A stretch of 64,000 nucleotides of DNA from JACKHA01 sp041401985 (GTDB taxonomy: Bacteria > Planctomycetota > Phycisphaerae > Phycisphaerales > UBA1924), in the NCBI GenBank assembly GCA_041401985.1, contig JAWKTE010000013.1, forward strand, positions 1-64,000, written 5' to 3'. The notes under the pieces were generated by a model, which was given only the letters and a program-made list of their open reading frames with translations, ran no database searches and was not told where the DNA came from. Of the stretch, positions 1-9,116 are shown in pieces (the stretch's first letter is position 1; each line of letters opens with the position of its first letter). The translations under genes were made by a program, and so were the position numbers.

Positions 1-5
1 GAGAC

Positions 6-1229
6 TCAATCACGAGCCGTATTACCCCGGTCAAACCAGAAGTCCAGCATCGTGGTCCCTGCTGGAATCCTCTCGACCTTCAGCACATGGGTTGTGTCTT
101 CTTCGTCATATGGTGCCGCGAGGCCCGCCAAGGTCGTGCAGTCACCAACCACTGAGTAGTCGAACCACTTGAGTCCATCCTGCTCGTGAATGCTGCGATC
201 AGCATCGAACGCCAGTGTCTGACCAGGAACAGTGCCAACCCGATGAATGAAAGCGTGCGGCAGCTCGTAGTAGACCGGCCCGCCTTCGTCGTGTCGGTAG
301 ATATGCTGCGGAGCCAGCACTGCGGCGTCTATCCACAGATTGATTGAGGCCTCTCGCTTTGACGGGTCGCACTTGTAAACAGGCAACTGAAGAATATCGT
401 TCCTGAAAGTCTCCAAGTAATAGGGCATGAGCAAAGGGGGTGGAGTGAAGCCGTCTCGGCGAAGCTCGATGGTCCCTCCGATCGACATGCCGATCCGCTT
501 CAAATCACTGTCCGTGAGAATGGCGTCCAGCGGCGTGAAGTAAGCGTATGCCACGTTCTTTAGCTCTTTGCTCGATCCCTGGATGTTCCACGCACTGGTT
601 CGGAAGTGCCCTGAGTCGATGATCAGTGGCGCAGTGGAGCCCGTCGTATGGTGGAACAGCCGAAGATACGGATGTCCGTTGGCACCCCAGCGGGCCTCAC
701 TGGTTGCGAACGACGGGAGGTCCGCTACACCTCTGATCCGGCATCGGAACAACTGGGCACCGTCGGAGAGATCCAAAACATGGTCATGGTTGAAGAACCG
801 TACATCGAGACGGTGCCGACACGAGATATCCACATTGAGGGAGCACACCACCTCAGTCTCGTCGAGTTTGGTCAGTATGCTTGGGCCAAATGCCAGCGGC
901 TGAATCCAACGTAGTCCATTGTGCTCTAAATAGAGTTGGTCAGGTACGATCAGCGAGTAGCCATGGCCGTGGAGAAGGCGGCACTTGACCCATCCCTCAT
1001 ACTTCGTGTCCCCGACTCCCTCGCTACCGTAGTCATCGTAGTAGTAGTGTTCGATCGCCGACTCAAGTCGATTGAAACGGCGATTCTGTGTCATGCCGCG
1101 AGACGGTGCTTCATCCGCCCTTCCTGAGCGTTTCTTCGCTGCTGAACTGAGGGCGCGCCGGTTCCTGGCATTGGCCCTAGCTCGCTTCTCCTTCTTCCTC
1201 CGTCGGGCTTTGTCGTCTTTCTTGCTCAT
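6..1229 (-). CDS. hypothetical protein, unrecognised
   Basis: Predicted soluble protein of 407 residues that I do not recognise. The first ~45 residues are very rich in Lys and Arg (starting MSKKDDKARRRKKEKR), which could be a nucleic-acid-binding or disordered tail; the rest is mixed alpha/beta with many Tyr, His and Trp and no signal peptide or membrane segment. The frame is open up to 1325, but I chose the ATG at 1229 because the basic tail starts there and the upstream residues look like translated intergenic DNA. No good Shine-Dalgarno is visible. Third-position GC is clearly lower than in most of the window, which suggests recent acquisition. It is read away from the propeller gene at 1559, with a palindrome-rich spacer between them. 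Confidence 0.6.
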   Translation of the reverse strand: MSKKDDKARRRKKEKRARANARNRRALSSAAKKRSGRADEAPSRGMTQNRRFNRLESAIEHYYYDDYGSEGVGDTKYEGWVKCRLLHGHGYSLIVPDQLYLEHNGLRWIQPLAFGPSILTKLDETEVVCSLNVDISCRHRLDVRFFNHDHVLDLSDGAQLFRCRIRGVADLPSFATSEARWGANGHPYLRLFHHTTGSTAPLIIDSGHFRTSAWNIQGSSKELKNVAYAYFTPLDAILTDSDLKRIGMSIGGTIELRRDGFTPPPLLMPYYLETFRNDILQLPVYKCDPSKREASINLWIDAAVLAPQHIYRHDEGGPVYYELPHAFIHRVGTVPGQTLAFDADRSIHEQDGLKWFDYSVVGDCTTLAGLAAPYDEEDTTHVLKVERIPAGTTMLDFWFDRGNTARD

Positions 1230-1332
1230 CACACTCAGCGTACACCGGGCAAACTCTGGTGACCGTGGCGAATTCGGTGTCTTGAGCATGGTCGACGACA
1301 GCAGACATGCCGCGTCACCAGCCACAACTCTG

Positions 1333-1368
1333 TTGGCCTAGAGCCAAACTCGAGTTTCACGGTGAAAC
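1333..1368. promoter_or_regulatory. three overlapping palindromes, possible operator
   Basis: Within 36 bases lie TTGGC-ctaga-GCCAA (1333-1347), the perfect 12-mer AAACTCGAGTTT (1346-1357) and GTTTCAC-g-GTGAAAC (1354-1368). They sit in the divergent spacer about 105 bases upstream of the minus-strand start at 1229 and 190 bases upstream of the plus-strand start at 1559. Dense overlapping dyads in such a place suggest a repressor or activator site; a terminator is less likely because there is no T tract. Function is inferred only from position and symmetry. Confidence 0.35.
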
Positions 1369-1558
1369 CAGCATCCGCGTCTCCAGGCTCCAGAAGCCGA
1401 TCTGGGCGGCAAAAAGTTCAACTGGAGTTCTGTCACCCCGATTTCACGGCCTTGTCGTCTGCTGAGGCCCGCTTTCACCGCCGAGGGGTTCATCGGGCCG
1501 GCCCGCGACGACGCGCGGGCTTGTGGTGGCGACACCGCGTTGCGGAGATGGCAGCACA

Positions 1559-2686
1559 ATGTGTGCGCCAAAGATGTCGGCGGCTCGGTACCCTTGGTCC
1601 GTGCAACCGACCGTTGTCGTTCTGATCCTCATCTCGATGCTTCCCGCCTGCCCGCGGCACGCGGCGAGTTTCGACGCCACACCGGAAGAGCCGCCAAACG
1701 GGTGTGCCGCGCCGATCGTCGCGGGCGACGCTGTGACCGAGCTCGCCAGCAGCGTTTTTCACATCTTCCAAGCCAGCGACCTGGTCTACTGGTTTGGGAG
1801 CGACGGAAACGGTGTGTATCGGTTCGACGGAACGCAACTCGTCCGATTCACCACCGAGCACGGGCTGACCAGCGACAGGGTCCGCAGCATCCAGGAAGAT
1901 CGCTCGGGCGCCATCTTCGTGTGCGGCGAGCAAGGCGGGGTGAGTCGGTTCGATGGCCGCGAGTTCTCGAGACTGCAAGCCCTCGACTCGTCTGAGAGCC
2001 AGTGGCATCTCGGTTTGGATGACCTGTGGTTTCCCGGGGGACAGGATTCGGGCGTGGTGTATCGCTGGGACGGCACATCGCTGCACCGCCTGGCATTTCC
2101 CCGGACGCCGGCCGGCGATGCGCACATTGCCGCGTTCCCGCGATCGGCCTACCCCAACGCGACGTACAGCCCGTACGACGTCTACACGATTTTCAAGGAC
2201 AGCAAGGGGCACCTCTGGTTCGGGACGGCATCCCTCGGCGCCTGCCGCTACGACGGAGCCTCATTCGTCTGGGTCGGGCACGGTCAGAACAGCAGTTTCG
2301 GCGTGCGCTCCATCGTCGAGGACCAGGATGGCCGTTTCTGGCTCAGCAACACGGTGCGTCGATTCGCCGAGGACCAGAACGCCGCGGCCGACCCGGCGGC
2401 CCCGCGATACCGCGAGGAGCCGGGGATCGCAACCGACGCGGACCCGTACTCGGTCTTCATGTCAACGGTCAGGGACGAGCACGGCGTGCTGTGGATGGCG
2501 ACGCTCGGCAAGGGTGTGTTCCGATACGACGGCACCGTTTGGACCCACTTTCCGGTCACGCACGACGACAAGCCGATCTGGGTCTACTCGATCTATCGAG
2601 ACGAGCACAATGCGCTGTGGCTGGGCACGCACGAGCACGGGGTGTACAAACTCAACGGCTCAAGATTCGAAAGGGTTCGGTTCTGA
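1559..2686 (+). CDS. secreted lipoprotein with two-component-regulator-type propeller repeats
   Basis: A 375-residue exported protein. The N-terminus has a hydrophobic stretch ending in a lipobox-like LPAC, so it is probably a lipoprotein. The body carries repeated blades of the Reg_prop kind, each with a pattern like [D..G.LWFGT...G..RYDG..F], for example around LWFGTASLGACRYDG, LWMATLGKGVFRYDG and LWLGTHEHGVYKLNG; these usually form a beta-propeller sensor or binding surface. No kinase or HTH domain follows, so it is a stand-alone propeller. The ATG at 1559 is preceded by GGAG at 1544-1547; an upstream in-frame ATG at 1523 has less support. The ligand cannot be told from sequence. Confidence 0.75.
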   Translation: MCAPKMSAARYPWSVQPTVVVLILISMLPACPRHAASFDATPEEPPNGCAAPIVAGDAVTELASSVFHIFQASDLVYWFGSDGNGVYRFDGTQLVRFTTEHGLTSDRVRSIQEDRSGAIFVCGEQGGVSRFDGREFSRLQALDSSESQWHLGLDDLWFPGGQDSGVVYRWDGTSLHRLAFPRTPAGDAHIAAFPRSAYPNATYSPYDVYTIFKDSKGHLWFGTASLGACRYDGASFVWVGHGQNSSFGVRSIVEDQDGRFWLSNTVRRFAEDQNAAADPAAPRYREEPGIATDADPYSVFMSTVRDEHGVLWMATLGKGVFRYDGTVWTHFPVTHDDKPIWVYSIYRDEHNALWLGTHEHGVYKLNGSRFERVRF

Positions 2687-2952
2687 CCTGGTTGACGACG
2701 GATCCAGACGGGCGTTCGGCGGGGGATTGGCCGAACAACGACGCATCCGTGTCGGACCGCGGTCCTCTCGACGATATCGACCCGCGAGAAGCCGTCAATC
2801 TGCGTCCACTCATCCTTGATGAGCCGAGGCCCTTCGGCCAGCCCGCCGGAGAGACCTCGCTTGGCGCAACGGGAGCCAGACGAATCGATCAGGACGGGTG
2901 TTCCGAGGCGAATCTCCAACGCGGCGTCCCAGCAGATCGGGTGGAAAGAGCC

Positions 2953-3354
2953 ATGCCAAAGCCGAGCAAAGCCGTGCCGGGAGTCGACGCGTTTCTCGAC
3001 GCCCTCGCGCCGCCGCAGCGTGGCATCGCCGCGGCGCTAGTGGACAGCATCCGTGCGGCCAGCCCGCGGCTCGAAGAGGGCATCAAGTGGAACGCGCCCA
3101 GTTTCCGGCACCTGGGGGAGGACCGCCTGACGCTCAACCTGCGCGCGAAGGACCGGGTGCGGCTGATCCTGCACTGCGGCGCGAAGGCCGGCCCCAAGCG
3201 GAGCACGCGCCTGATCGACTCGGGGAGCGACCTGCTCGAATGGGCGGGCAACGACCGCGCGATCATCAGTTTCGAGACCCCCGAAGCGGTGCACGCGGCC
3301 CAGCAGGAACTCGCGGGGATCATCAGGGCCTGGCTCGCCGCTTCGTCGGAGTGA
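2953..3354 (+). CDS. DUF1801 domain protein (YdhG-like)
   Basis: A 133-residue soluble protein matching the DUF1801 family, with the typical pattern of a helix, then EGIKWNAPSF, DRLTLNLRAKDRVRLILHCG and a C-terminal helix after the FETPEAV stretch. Members of this family are small cytosolic proteins of unknown biochemical role, often found singly. The frame is open from 2026, but the part before 2953 is a shadow of the propeller gene. The ATG at 2953 follows GGAAAGAG and gives the usual family length. It is convergent with the protein kinase gene, 45 bases apart. Confidence 0.85.
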   Translation: MPKPSKAVPGVDAFLDALAPPQRGIAAALVDSIRAASPRLEEGIKWNAPSFRHLGEDRLTLNLRAKDRVRLILHCGAKAGPKRSTRLIDSGSDLLEWAGNDRAIISFETPEAVHAAQQELAGIIRAWLAASSE

Positions 3355-3399
3355 GCAGACCAACGCGGCCCCCGCGGCACGGTCGCCCGGCCATCGCCC

Positions 3400-5880
3400 T
3401 CAGTTCGACGGAGCGGGGGCGGGGACACTCGCCGCCTGCGCTCGCCATCGGCGTGCTTCCTCGGCGTGCCGGTCCTCTCCCGGCTCCAGCGACGCCCAGC
3501 GCTCGTACAGGCGTGCGAGCCGCTCGGCCGCTGCGCGTGTTGGCGCCGCTTGCTGCGCCGCCAGGCACAGCGGCTCGGCCTCCCCGAGTTTGTCCTGCGC
3601 AACAAGGCAGTCGGCGAGCCTTTCCAAAAACACCAGCGACTTCGGCACGTCGGGGCCTTCGAACTCGACCTGCCGCTCCCAGGCCTCACGCAGGTAGGGT
3701 TCGGCCCCCGAGAAGTCTCCGGATCGCAAACGCAGTCGCCCGCGATGCGCGAGCATGTGGATGGTCGTGGGATTGAGGTCGCCCAGCGCGCCCTGGGACC
3801 TCGTGATTGCGTCCTCGAGCAAGTCGTCCGCCTCTGCGTACTTGCCGCGGTTGACCAGCAGGTTTGCCAGGTCGCCGATTGTCGACAGCGTGTAGAGGTG
3901 GTCCGGGCCGAGCGCGCGGGTGGCCCTGGCGACCGACTCGCGCCGGTAGGCCTCGGCCTCGTCCCACCGCCCAAGGTTCGACAACGCATAGGCGAGGTTG
4001 TCGAGCGCGCGGATGGTCTGGATGTGGTCCCGCCCGAGCACCCGTGCCTGGCCCGCGAGCGCCTGCTCGAGGAGCGGGACCGCCTCGGCGTTCCGGTTCT
4101 GCCGCACATACAGCAGGCCCAGGTTGTTCTGCGCCCCGAGCGTGTCGGCGTGGTCGGGCCCGCGCACCCGCAGCATGCCGTCGTGGGCACGAACGAAGTA
4201 TGGCTCGGCCTCGTCCAATCGCCCGAGCACCGCCAGCACCGCGCCCATCCGGCCCATCGACAGAAGCGTGTCGGGGTGCTGGTCCCCCAGCAGGTCCCGC
4301 CGCAACGCCAGCGCCTCGGTCTGCGGCGCGAGCGCCCGCTCGTGCAGCCCGAGTTCGCGAAGGGTGTGCGCCAGGGTCTGGAGCAGGCTAGCCCGGATGA
4401 GCGGCTGATCCGCGAAGTCCGAGTCGATCGCGGCCCTGGCCCGTTCGAAGACGTGCGCGTCCAACGCGCTCAGCGAGAGCGTCGTGAAGTTCACGTTCGC
4501 GAGCATCGCCTCGAGGTCGAGCCGGGCGCGGTCGATCTCGTCCCGCCCCAGGCCCGCGCGACGCATCTCGTCGTCGAACGCCCCGAGGATGCCCTCCCGG
4601 AAGCCATGCCCCATCGCGCGCATGTCGATGCCCGAGAGCTGCGAAGCCTGGAACGCCGCGACGAGTTCGAGGTCGTCGGCCCGCTGCTGGGCGATCTGTT
4701 CCGCGTCCTCGGCACGGTCGCGCTCGTCGATCGCCCAGAGCATCCCCCACGTCGTCCCCACCGCCGCCAGCACGAGCGAGACCAGCACGAGCGATCCCGC
4801 GGCGACGCCCACGCGGTTCCGACGGGCGAACTTGCGGGCCCGGTACAGCGCGCTCGGCGGGCCGGCCTCGATCGGCTGGTTGCCCAGATACCGGCGCACG
4901 TCGTCGGCCACATCGCCGGCGGTGCTGTACCGTCGGCTCCGCTCCTTCTCGATGCACCGCATCACCAGCCAGTCCAGCTCGCGCCTGAGGCTCGATTGCA
5001 GGTGGCGGAACTCCATCGCCCGTGCCTCGGCAACCATCGCGCGGCTCGCCTCGTCCGACGCGCCGTCCAGGAGCCTCGCGCTCGGGCGGGGCGGCTCGAC
5101 CTCCCGGATGATCCGCTGGATCTCGGCGTAGCCCGCGGAGCGGAGCGACTCGGGATCGAACGGCAGCACGCCCGCGAGCAGTTCGTAGAGCACCACCCCC
5201 AGCGAGTAGACATCGCTGCGCGTGTCGATGTCGCCATCACCCGCCAGGGCCTGCTCCGGGCTCATGTACGCCGGCGTGCCGACCATCTGCCCCTCGGCCG
5301 TGAACATCGTCGCGTCGACGCGCGCGCTGAGCGCCTTGGCGATCCCGAAGTCGATGACCTTCGGACGCGGGACACCCTCGGCGTCCGCGGCCACCAGGAT
5401 GTTGCTGGGCTTGAGGTCCCGGTGGATAACGCCCTTCATGTGTGCGTGCTGGACCGCGTCGCACACGTCGATGAACAGCCTGAGCCGCTCGGGGACCGAC
5501 AGCCGCGCCCGGTCGCAGAAGCGTGTGATCGTCTCGCCCCGGACCAGTTCCATCACGAAATAGGGCAGGCCCCGATCCGTGGAGCCCCCGTCGAGCACCT
5601 TCGCGATGCACGGGTGGTCCATGACCGCCAGGGCCTGCCGCTCGGCCTTGAACCGGGCCAGCACCGCGCCCGAGTCCATGCCGGGCTTGATGAGCTTGAT
5701 CGCGACCTCGCGGCGGACGGGCTGCTCCTGCTCGGCGCGCCACACCACGCCGAATCCGCCCTCGCCCAGGACGTCGATCAGGCGATAACGATCGATCCGG
5801 TCGCCCGGGGCCAGGTCCAGCGGGCGACGCTCGAGCAGGCCGGGCGTGCCAAGGATTGATCGCGTCTGATCCTCCGCCAT
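3400..5880 (-). CDS. membrane-anchored Ser/Thr protein kinase with TPR domain
   Basis: An 826-residue receptor-like kinase. A Hanks-type kinase domain occupies roughly residues 30-335, with a Gly-rich loop GEGGFG (39-44), catalytic Lys62 in VAIK, HRDLKPSN (153-160), DFG (177-179) and GTPAYMSPEQ, so all catalytic elements are present. A single membrane segment lies at about 357-383, followed by a region with many TPR repeats (about 470-820) of the NNLG..Y..QGR..EA kind that would lie outside the membrane. The architecture is frequent in Planctomycetota. The ATG at 5880 precedes MAEDQTRS; the open frame further upstream overlaps the divergent spacer and is probably not translated. Nearby ECF sigma and two-component genes make this a signalling cluster. 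The TPRs probably bind protein or peptide partners. Confidence 0.9.
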   Translation of the reverse strand: MAEDQTRSILGTPGLLERRPLDLAPGDRIDRYRLIDVLGEGGFGVVWRAEQEQPVRREVAIKLIKPGMDSGAVLARFKAERQALAVMDHPCIAKVLDGGSTDRGLPYFVMELVRGETITRFCDRARLSVPERLRLFIDVCDAVQHAHMKGVIHRDLKPSNILVAADAEGVPRPKVIDFGIAKALSARVDATMFTAEGQMVGTPAYMSPEQALAGDGDIDTRSDVYSLGVVLYELLAGVLPFDPESLRSAGYAEIQRIIREVEPPRPSARLLDGASDEASRAMVAEARAMEFRHLQSSLRRELDWLVMRCIEKERSRRYSTAGDVADDVRRYLGNQPIEAGPPSALYRARKFARRNRVGVAAGSLVLVSLVLAAVGTTWGMLWAIDERDRAEDAEQIAQQRADDLELVAAFQASQLSGIDMRAMGHGFREGILGAFDDEMRRAGLGRDEIDRARLDLEAMLANVNFTTLSLSALDAHVFERARAAIDSDFADQPLIRASLLQTLAHTLRELGLHERALAPQTEALALRRDLLGDQHPDTLLSMGRMGAVLAVLGRLDEAEPYFVRAHDGMLRVRGPDHADTLGAQNNLGLLYVRQNRNAEAVPLLEQALAGQARVLGRDHIQTIRALDNLAYALSNLGRWDEAEAYRRESVARATRALGPDHLYTLSTIGDLANLLVNRGKYAEADDLLEDAITRSQGALGDLNPTTIHMLAHRGRLRLRSGDFSGAEPYLREAWERQVEFEGPDVPKSLVFLERLADCLVAQDKLGEAEPLCLAAQQAAPTRAAAERLARLYERWASLEPGEDRHAEEARRWRAQAASVPAPAPSN

Positions 5881-6160
5881 GTGGACCAGTGTACGGAAAC
5901 GCCGCCCACAAGCCGCCCGCCCCGGCTCGTTGGCCACGCCGCCCCGTCCGGGTCCGACACGGCAGACACTTGAGCCACGCGAGCCACGCTTCCCACGCCG
6001 GGCGGAACAGGCAGAGGCCGCGTCGGGACCGTGGGCTGATACGCTGGGGCGCGGGGCACGGCCCGGGCCACGACGCGACCGAGCGGACGGCTTGGGCGAG
6101 ATCGCTGGCGGATCGGCCTTGCCGATCGGCGCGGGACGAGGTGGGAAGGGGGCAGCACGC

Positions 6161-7492
6161 GTGTCACGGCCCGGTTCGGTTCCGCTCGGCATCCCGCCCT
6201 GGACGCTTGGCGTGCTCTCGGTTGTCGCCTTCGCGATCACGGCCATCCTCGCGTTCTCGACCTTCACGAGCGACCGGGCGTTCCGCCGGCTCACCGAGCA
6301 GGACCTGGCGATCCTCGACTCGCTCGGCACGATCGTGCACCTGGACGAGGTGCTGACGATGTCGGCCCGCATGGCCGCGGTCACGGGCGAGGCGCGGTGG
6401 ATCGATCGCTACGCCGAGGCCGAGCCCGAACTGGCGACCGCGATCGAGGTCGCGCTCGACCTGGCGCCCAACGCCCGCGAGACCGAGTTCCTGCGGCGTA
6501 CCGACGACGCGAACCGCCGCCTGGTCGCGCTCGAGACCCAGTGCCTTGACGCGGCCCGCGCCGGGGACCTGCCCGGAGCTCGCGAGCGCGTCTTCGGGCC
6601 GGAGTACGAGACGCTCAAACGCGAGTACATCGGAGGGGCGATCGAGGCGCGCCGGATCTGCGAGCGCAGGATCGCCGCCGGGCTGACCGAGCACCGGCGG
6701 GCCGTGCTCGCCAGCGGCGTGCTGGCCATCGGGACGGCGCTGGTGGGCTTCGTGCTGCTCGGCTGGAGCGTGCGGTGGGCCCTCCGGCGTCACCACACGC
6801 GCCACGAGATGCTCGTGGCGATGCGCCGCAGCACGATGGGCCAGCTCGCCGCCGCGATGGCCCACGAACTCAACCAGCCGCTGGCCGCCATCGTCAACTA
6901 CTGCGCCGCGGCCCGGAACCTGATCGGGCGGGCCGACCAGACGGAGCGCCTCCGCGACGCCGTCACCCGTTCCGAGCAGCAGGCGGCACGCGCGGGGCGG
7001 ATCCTCGAACGCGTGATGGCCTTCGTCCGGCGTGAGGAGGCCCCCGGCGCGGTGGCCGACCTTGGCGAGGTCGCCCGCGACGCGCTGGACTTGGTCGGCG
7101 TGGAGGCCCGCCAGGCGGGCGTTGCGGTCCATGCCGGCGATTTCCCGGAGGCCCGGGTCGCCGCCGACCCGGTTGAGGTCCAGCAGGTCCTGGTCAACCT
7201 GCTGGTCAACGCGATCGACGCATCTCGCGCGGCGCCGGGCGGCGGGCGGGTGGAGGTGTCGGCGTCGCTCCAGAACGGGATGGCCGCGGTTGACGTGCGG
7301 GACAACGGCCCCGGTGTGCCTGTCGCGCTGCGCCGTCGCCTGTTCCAGGCGTTCTTCACGTCGAAGCCCGACGGGCTGGGGCTGGGGCTGAACATCAGCC
7401 GCGGCATCGTGGAGCGGTGCGGGGGGCGTCTGCGGTACGAGCGGGACGCCGCGGGCACCGTGTTCCGGTTTACGTTGCCGACTCATGTATAG
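6161..7492 (+). CDS. membrane sensor histidine kinase, FixL-like catalytic core
   Basis: A 443-residue sensor kinase. Membrane segments at about 14-34 and 182-205 bracket a ~145-residue helical extracytoplasmic domain, not a PAS or heme domain. The HisKA box is MGQLAAAMAHELNQPLAAIV with phospho-acceptor His235, followed by an HATPase domain with NLLVNAIDAS, DNGPGVP and GLGLGLNI. The ELNQPLAA form of the H box is typical of FixL/DctB-like kinases. I chose the GTG at 6161 because GGAAGGGGG lies just upstream and the first membrane segment then starts at residue 14; the frame is open to 5879 but that part is low-complexity spacer. The stop overlaps or abuts the FixJ-like regulator gene, so the two form a cognate pair. 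Confidence 0.88.
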   Translation: MSRPGSVPLGIPPWTLGVLSVVAFAITAILAFSTFTSDRAFRRLTEQDLAILDSLGTIVHLDEVLTMSARMAAVTGEARWIDRYAEAEPELATAIEVALDLAPNARETEFLRRTDDANRRLVALETQCLDAARAGDLPGARERVFGPEYETLKREYIGGAIEARRICERRIAAGLTEHRRAVLASGVLAIGTALVGFVLLGWSVRWALRRHHTRHEMLVAMRRSTMGQLAAAMAHELNQPLAAIVNYCAAARNLIGRADQTERLRDAVTRSEQQAARAGRILERVMAFVRREEAPGAVADLGEVARDALDLVGVEARQAGVAVHAGDFPEARVAADPVEVQQVLVNLLVNAIDASRAAPGGGRVEVSASLQNGMAAVDVRDNGPGVPVALRRRLFQAFFTSKPDGLGLGLNISRGIVERCGGRLRYERDAAGTVFRFTLPTHV

Positions 7493-7499
7493 TGGTGCG

Positions 7500-8168
7500 A
7501 TGAACGCGACGCCCGAGTCCAGCGAGCCGGTCGGGGTCGTCCACGTCGTCGACGACGACGCGGACATGCTCGAGTCGCTGCGGTTCTTCTTCGAGGCGCA
7601 CTGGCTCCGCGTGCGGACCTACCCGTCGGCGGACGCGTTCGCGGGCGAGCCGAGCCCGGAGCCGGGCTGCCTGATCGTCGACCTGCAGATGCCCGGGCTG
7701 GGCGGGCTGGCGCTGATGCAGCGACTGACCGAAGAGCACCGCCTGCCCCCCACGATCGTGCTGACGGCGCACGGCGACGTCGAGTCGGCGGTGAAGGCGA
7801 TGAAGCTCGGTGCGGTCGAGTTCTTCGCCAAGCCCCACGACAGCCGCAAGCTGCTCGCCTCGGTCAAGGCGGCGCTGGCCGCGGGCGTGGAGCGTGCCCA
7901 CGACGCCGAGCGCCGGTGCTCGCTGCAGAAGAGCATCGAGAACCTCACGCCGCGCGAGCGCGAGATCTTCGCGGGAATGGTGGCGGGCCAGTCGAGCCGC
8001 CAGATCGCCCAGGCGCTGGGGCTCCAGCCCAAGAGCGTCGAGGTGTACCGCAGCCGCGTGCTCGACCGCCTCGGTTTCTGCTCGTCGCTCGAACTCGTGT
8101 CGGTCGCGCTGCGCCTCGTGCCGGAACTGGCGTCGACCGGTCTGCCGCGGCCCGCGGACGCGGAGTAG
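7500..8168 (+). CDS. FixJ/NarL-type response regulator
   Basis: A 222-residue response regulator. The receiver domain has acidic residues VVDDD near residues 16-20, phospho-acceptor Asp61 in LIVDLQMPG, the conserved Thr in VLTAHGDV and Lys in FFAKPHD. A LuxR-type HTH covers the C-terminal ~65 residues (LTPREREIFAGMVAG...KSVEVYRSRVLDRLG). The layout matches FixJ. The ATG at 7500 leaves about a dozen residues before the receiver; an ATG at 7485 would overlap the kinase stop and is a real alternative. The partner is the histidine kinase directly upstream. A role in controlling the cbb3 operon 8 kb downstream is inferred from the FixLJ precedent and is not shown by the sequence. Confidence 0.9.
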   Translation: MNATPESSEPVGVVHVVDDDADMLESLRFFFEAHWLRVRTYPSADAFAGEPSPEPGCLIVDLQMPGLGGLALMQRLTEEHRLPPTIVLTAHGDVESAVKAMKLGAVEFFAKPHDSRKLLASVKAALAAGVERAHDAERRCSLQKSIENLTPREREIFAGMVAGQSSRQIAQALGLQPKSVEVYRSRVLDRLGFCSSLELVSVALRLVPELASTGLPRPADAE

Positions 8169-8183
8169 CCGGCGCGGGCCCGC

Positions 8184-8765
8184 CTACGGGCGCGAGGCCG
8201 CGGCTCCCAACTGCAACTGCACCCGCAGCCACGCCCGTGCGACCGCCCAGTCCTCGGCCACAGTCGAGCGGGCCACGCCAAGGGCCTCGGCGATCTCCTC
8301 GTTGGTCATCCCCGCGAAGAACCGCAGTTCCACGACGCGGGCCCGGCGCGGGTCGAGTTGGGCCAGGCGCCGGAGCAGGTCGTCGAGTTCGAGGACTTCG
8401 ACCGCGCGGTGGTCGACCGCCTCGCCGCCGGAAAGCGCGACCGGGCGGGCTCCGCCGCCGCGTTTCTGTGCGGTGCGGCGTCGGGCGTGGTCGACCAGGA
8501 TCGACCGCATCGCAACCGCCGCGATCGCCAGGGCGTGCCCCTCGCCGTTGATCGCCCCGCCCGCGTCCCGGATTCGCATGAACGCCTCGTTGACCAGCGC
8601 GGTGGGCTGGAGCGTGTGGTTCGAGGACTGCTGGTTCATGTAGCGGCGTGCGACCCGGCGCAGGTCCTCGTAGATCAGCGGGAAGATCCGGGTGAGGCTG
8701 GCCCGCTCGGTCTCGTTGACGCACTCGAGCAGCACCGAGAGCGATCTGGAAGTGTCCTGGTCCAT
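8184..8765 (-). CDS. ECF RNA polymerase sigma factor (TIGR02999-like)
   Basis: A 193-residue ECF sigma factor. Region 2 contains LYEDLRRVARRYM-like sequence followed by the diagnostic NHTLQPTALVNEAFMRI; region 4 has LDPRRARVVELRFFAGMTNEEIAEALGVARSTV and an HTH. This subgroup is common in Planctomycetota and Acidobacteria and is often encoded near Hanks-type kinases, as here, instead of beside a classical anti-sigma factor. The ATG at 8765 has a strong GGAGGGAAAGG upstream; an in-frame ATG at 8843 lacks one. It is convergent with the response regulator (15 bases apart). No anti-sigma gene is adjacent, so control by the kinase at 3400-5880 is possible but inferred. Confidence 0.9.
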   Translation of the reverse strand: MDQDTSRSLSVLLECVNETERASLTRIFPLIYEDLRRVARRYMNQQSSNHTLQPTALVNEAFMRIRDAGGAINGEGHALAIAAVAMRSILVDHARRRTAQKRGGGARPVALSGGEAVDHRAVEVLELDDLLRRLAQLDPRRARVVELRFFAGMTNEEIAEALGVARSTVAEDWAVARAWLRVQLQLGAAASRP

Positions 8766-9116
8766 GGGCGGGCCTTTCCCTCCGGCATCACCATCCGCGG
8801 CGGGCGCGCAGGCGTTCCCGCGGACCGCGTCTACCCCGATCAACGCTGTCTGGCCGCCGCGCGCCCGAACGAACCCGAGAGAATCTTCGGGCCAATACCG
8901 TGCGTTTTGCTAACAAACTCTCGGACCTTCTACCACCCTCAGAATAGTGAAATCACCACATTTTTGATCGGGCGCGCCCATCGGGGATGGCGTTTCTTCT
9001 GTCGGCGAGCGGCACTCGTGTGCCGTCTCCCACGAGGTTCCGCCAAACATCCGATCCGTTCGCCGCCCGAATGTTCGGGCGTCATCTGGGGTCGGCCGAG
9101 TTCCGGGAGGTGATCG
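8766..9116. promoter_or_regulatory. divergent control region with leader hairpins before glnN
   Basis: A 351-base spacer between the ECF sigma gene and glnN. Its middle (about 8910-8970) is the most AT-rich part and probably carries the promoters. On the glnN side there is a GGGCGCGCCC palindrome (8967-8976), a stem CGGCAC-tcgt-GTGCCG (9010-9025) and a perfect palindrome CGCCCGAA-tg-TTCGGGCG (9064-9081) that ends 35 bases before the GTG start. I see no sigma54 TGGCAC-N5-TTGC site, although glutamine synthetase genes often use one. The hairpins may be leader structures or an operator. Confidence 0.4.
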
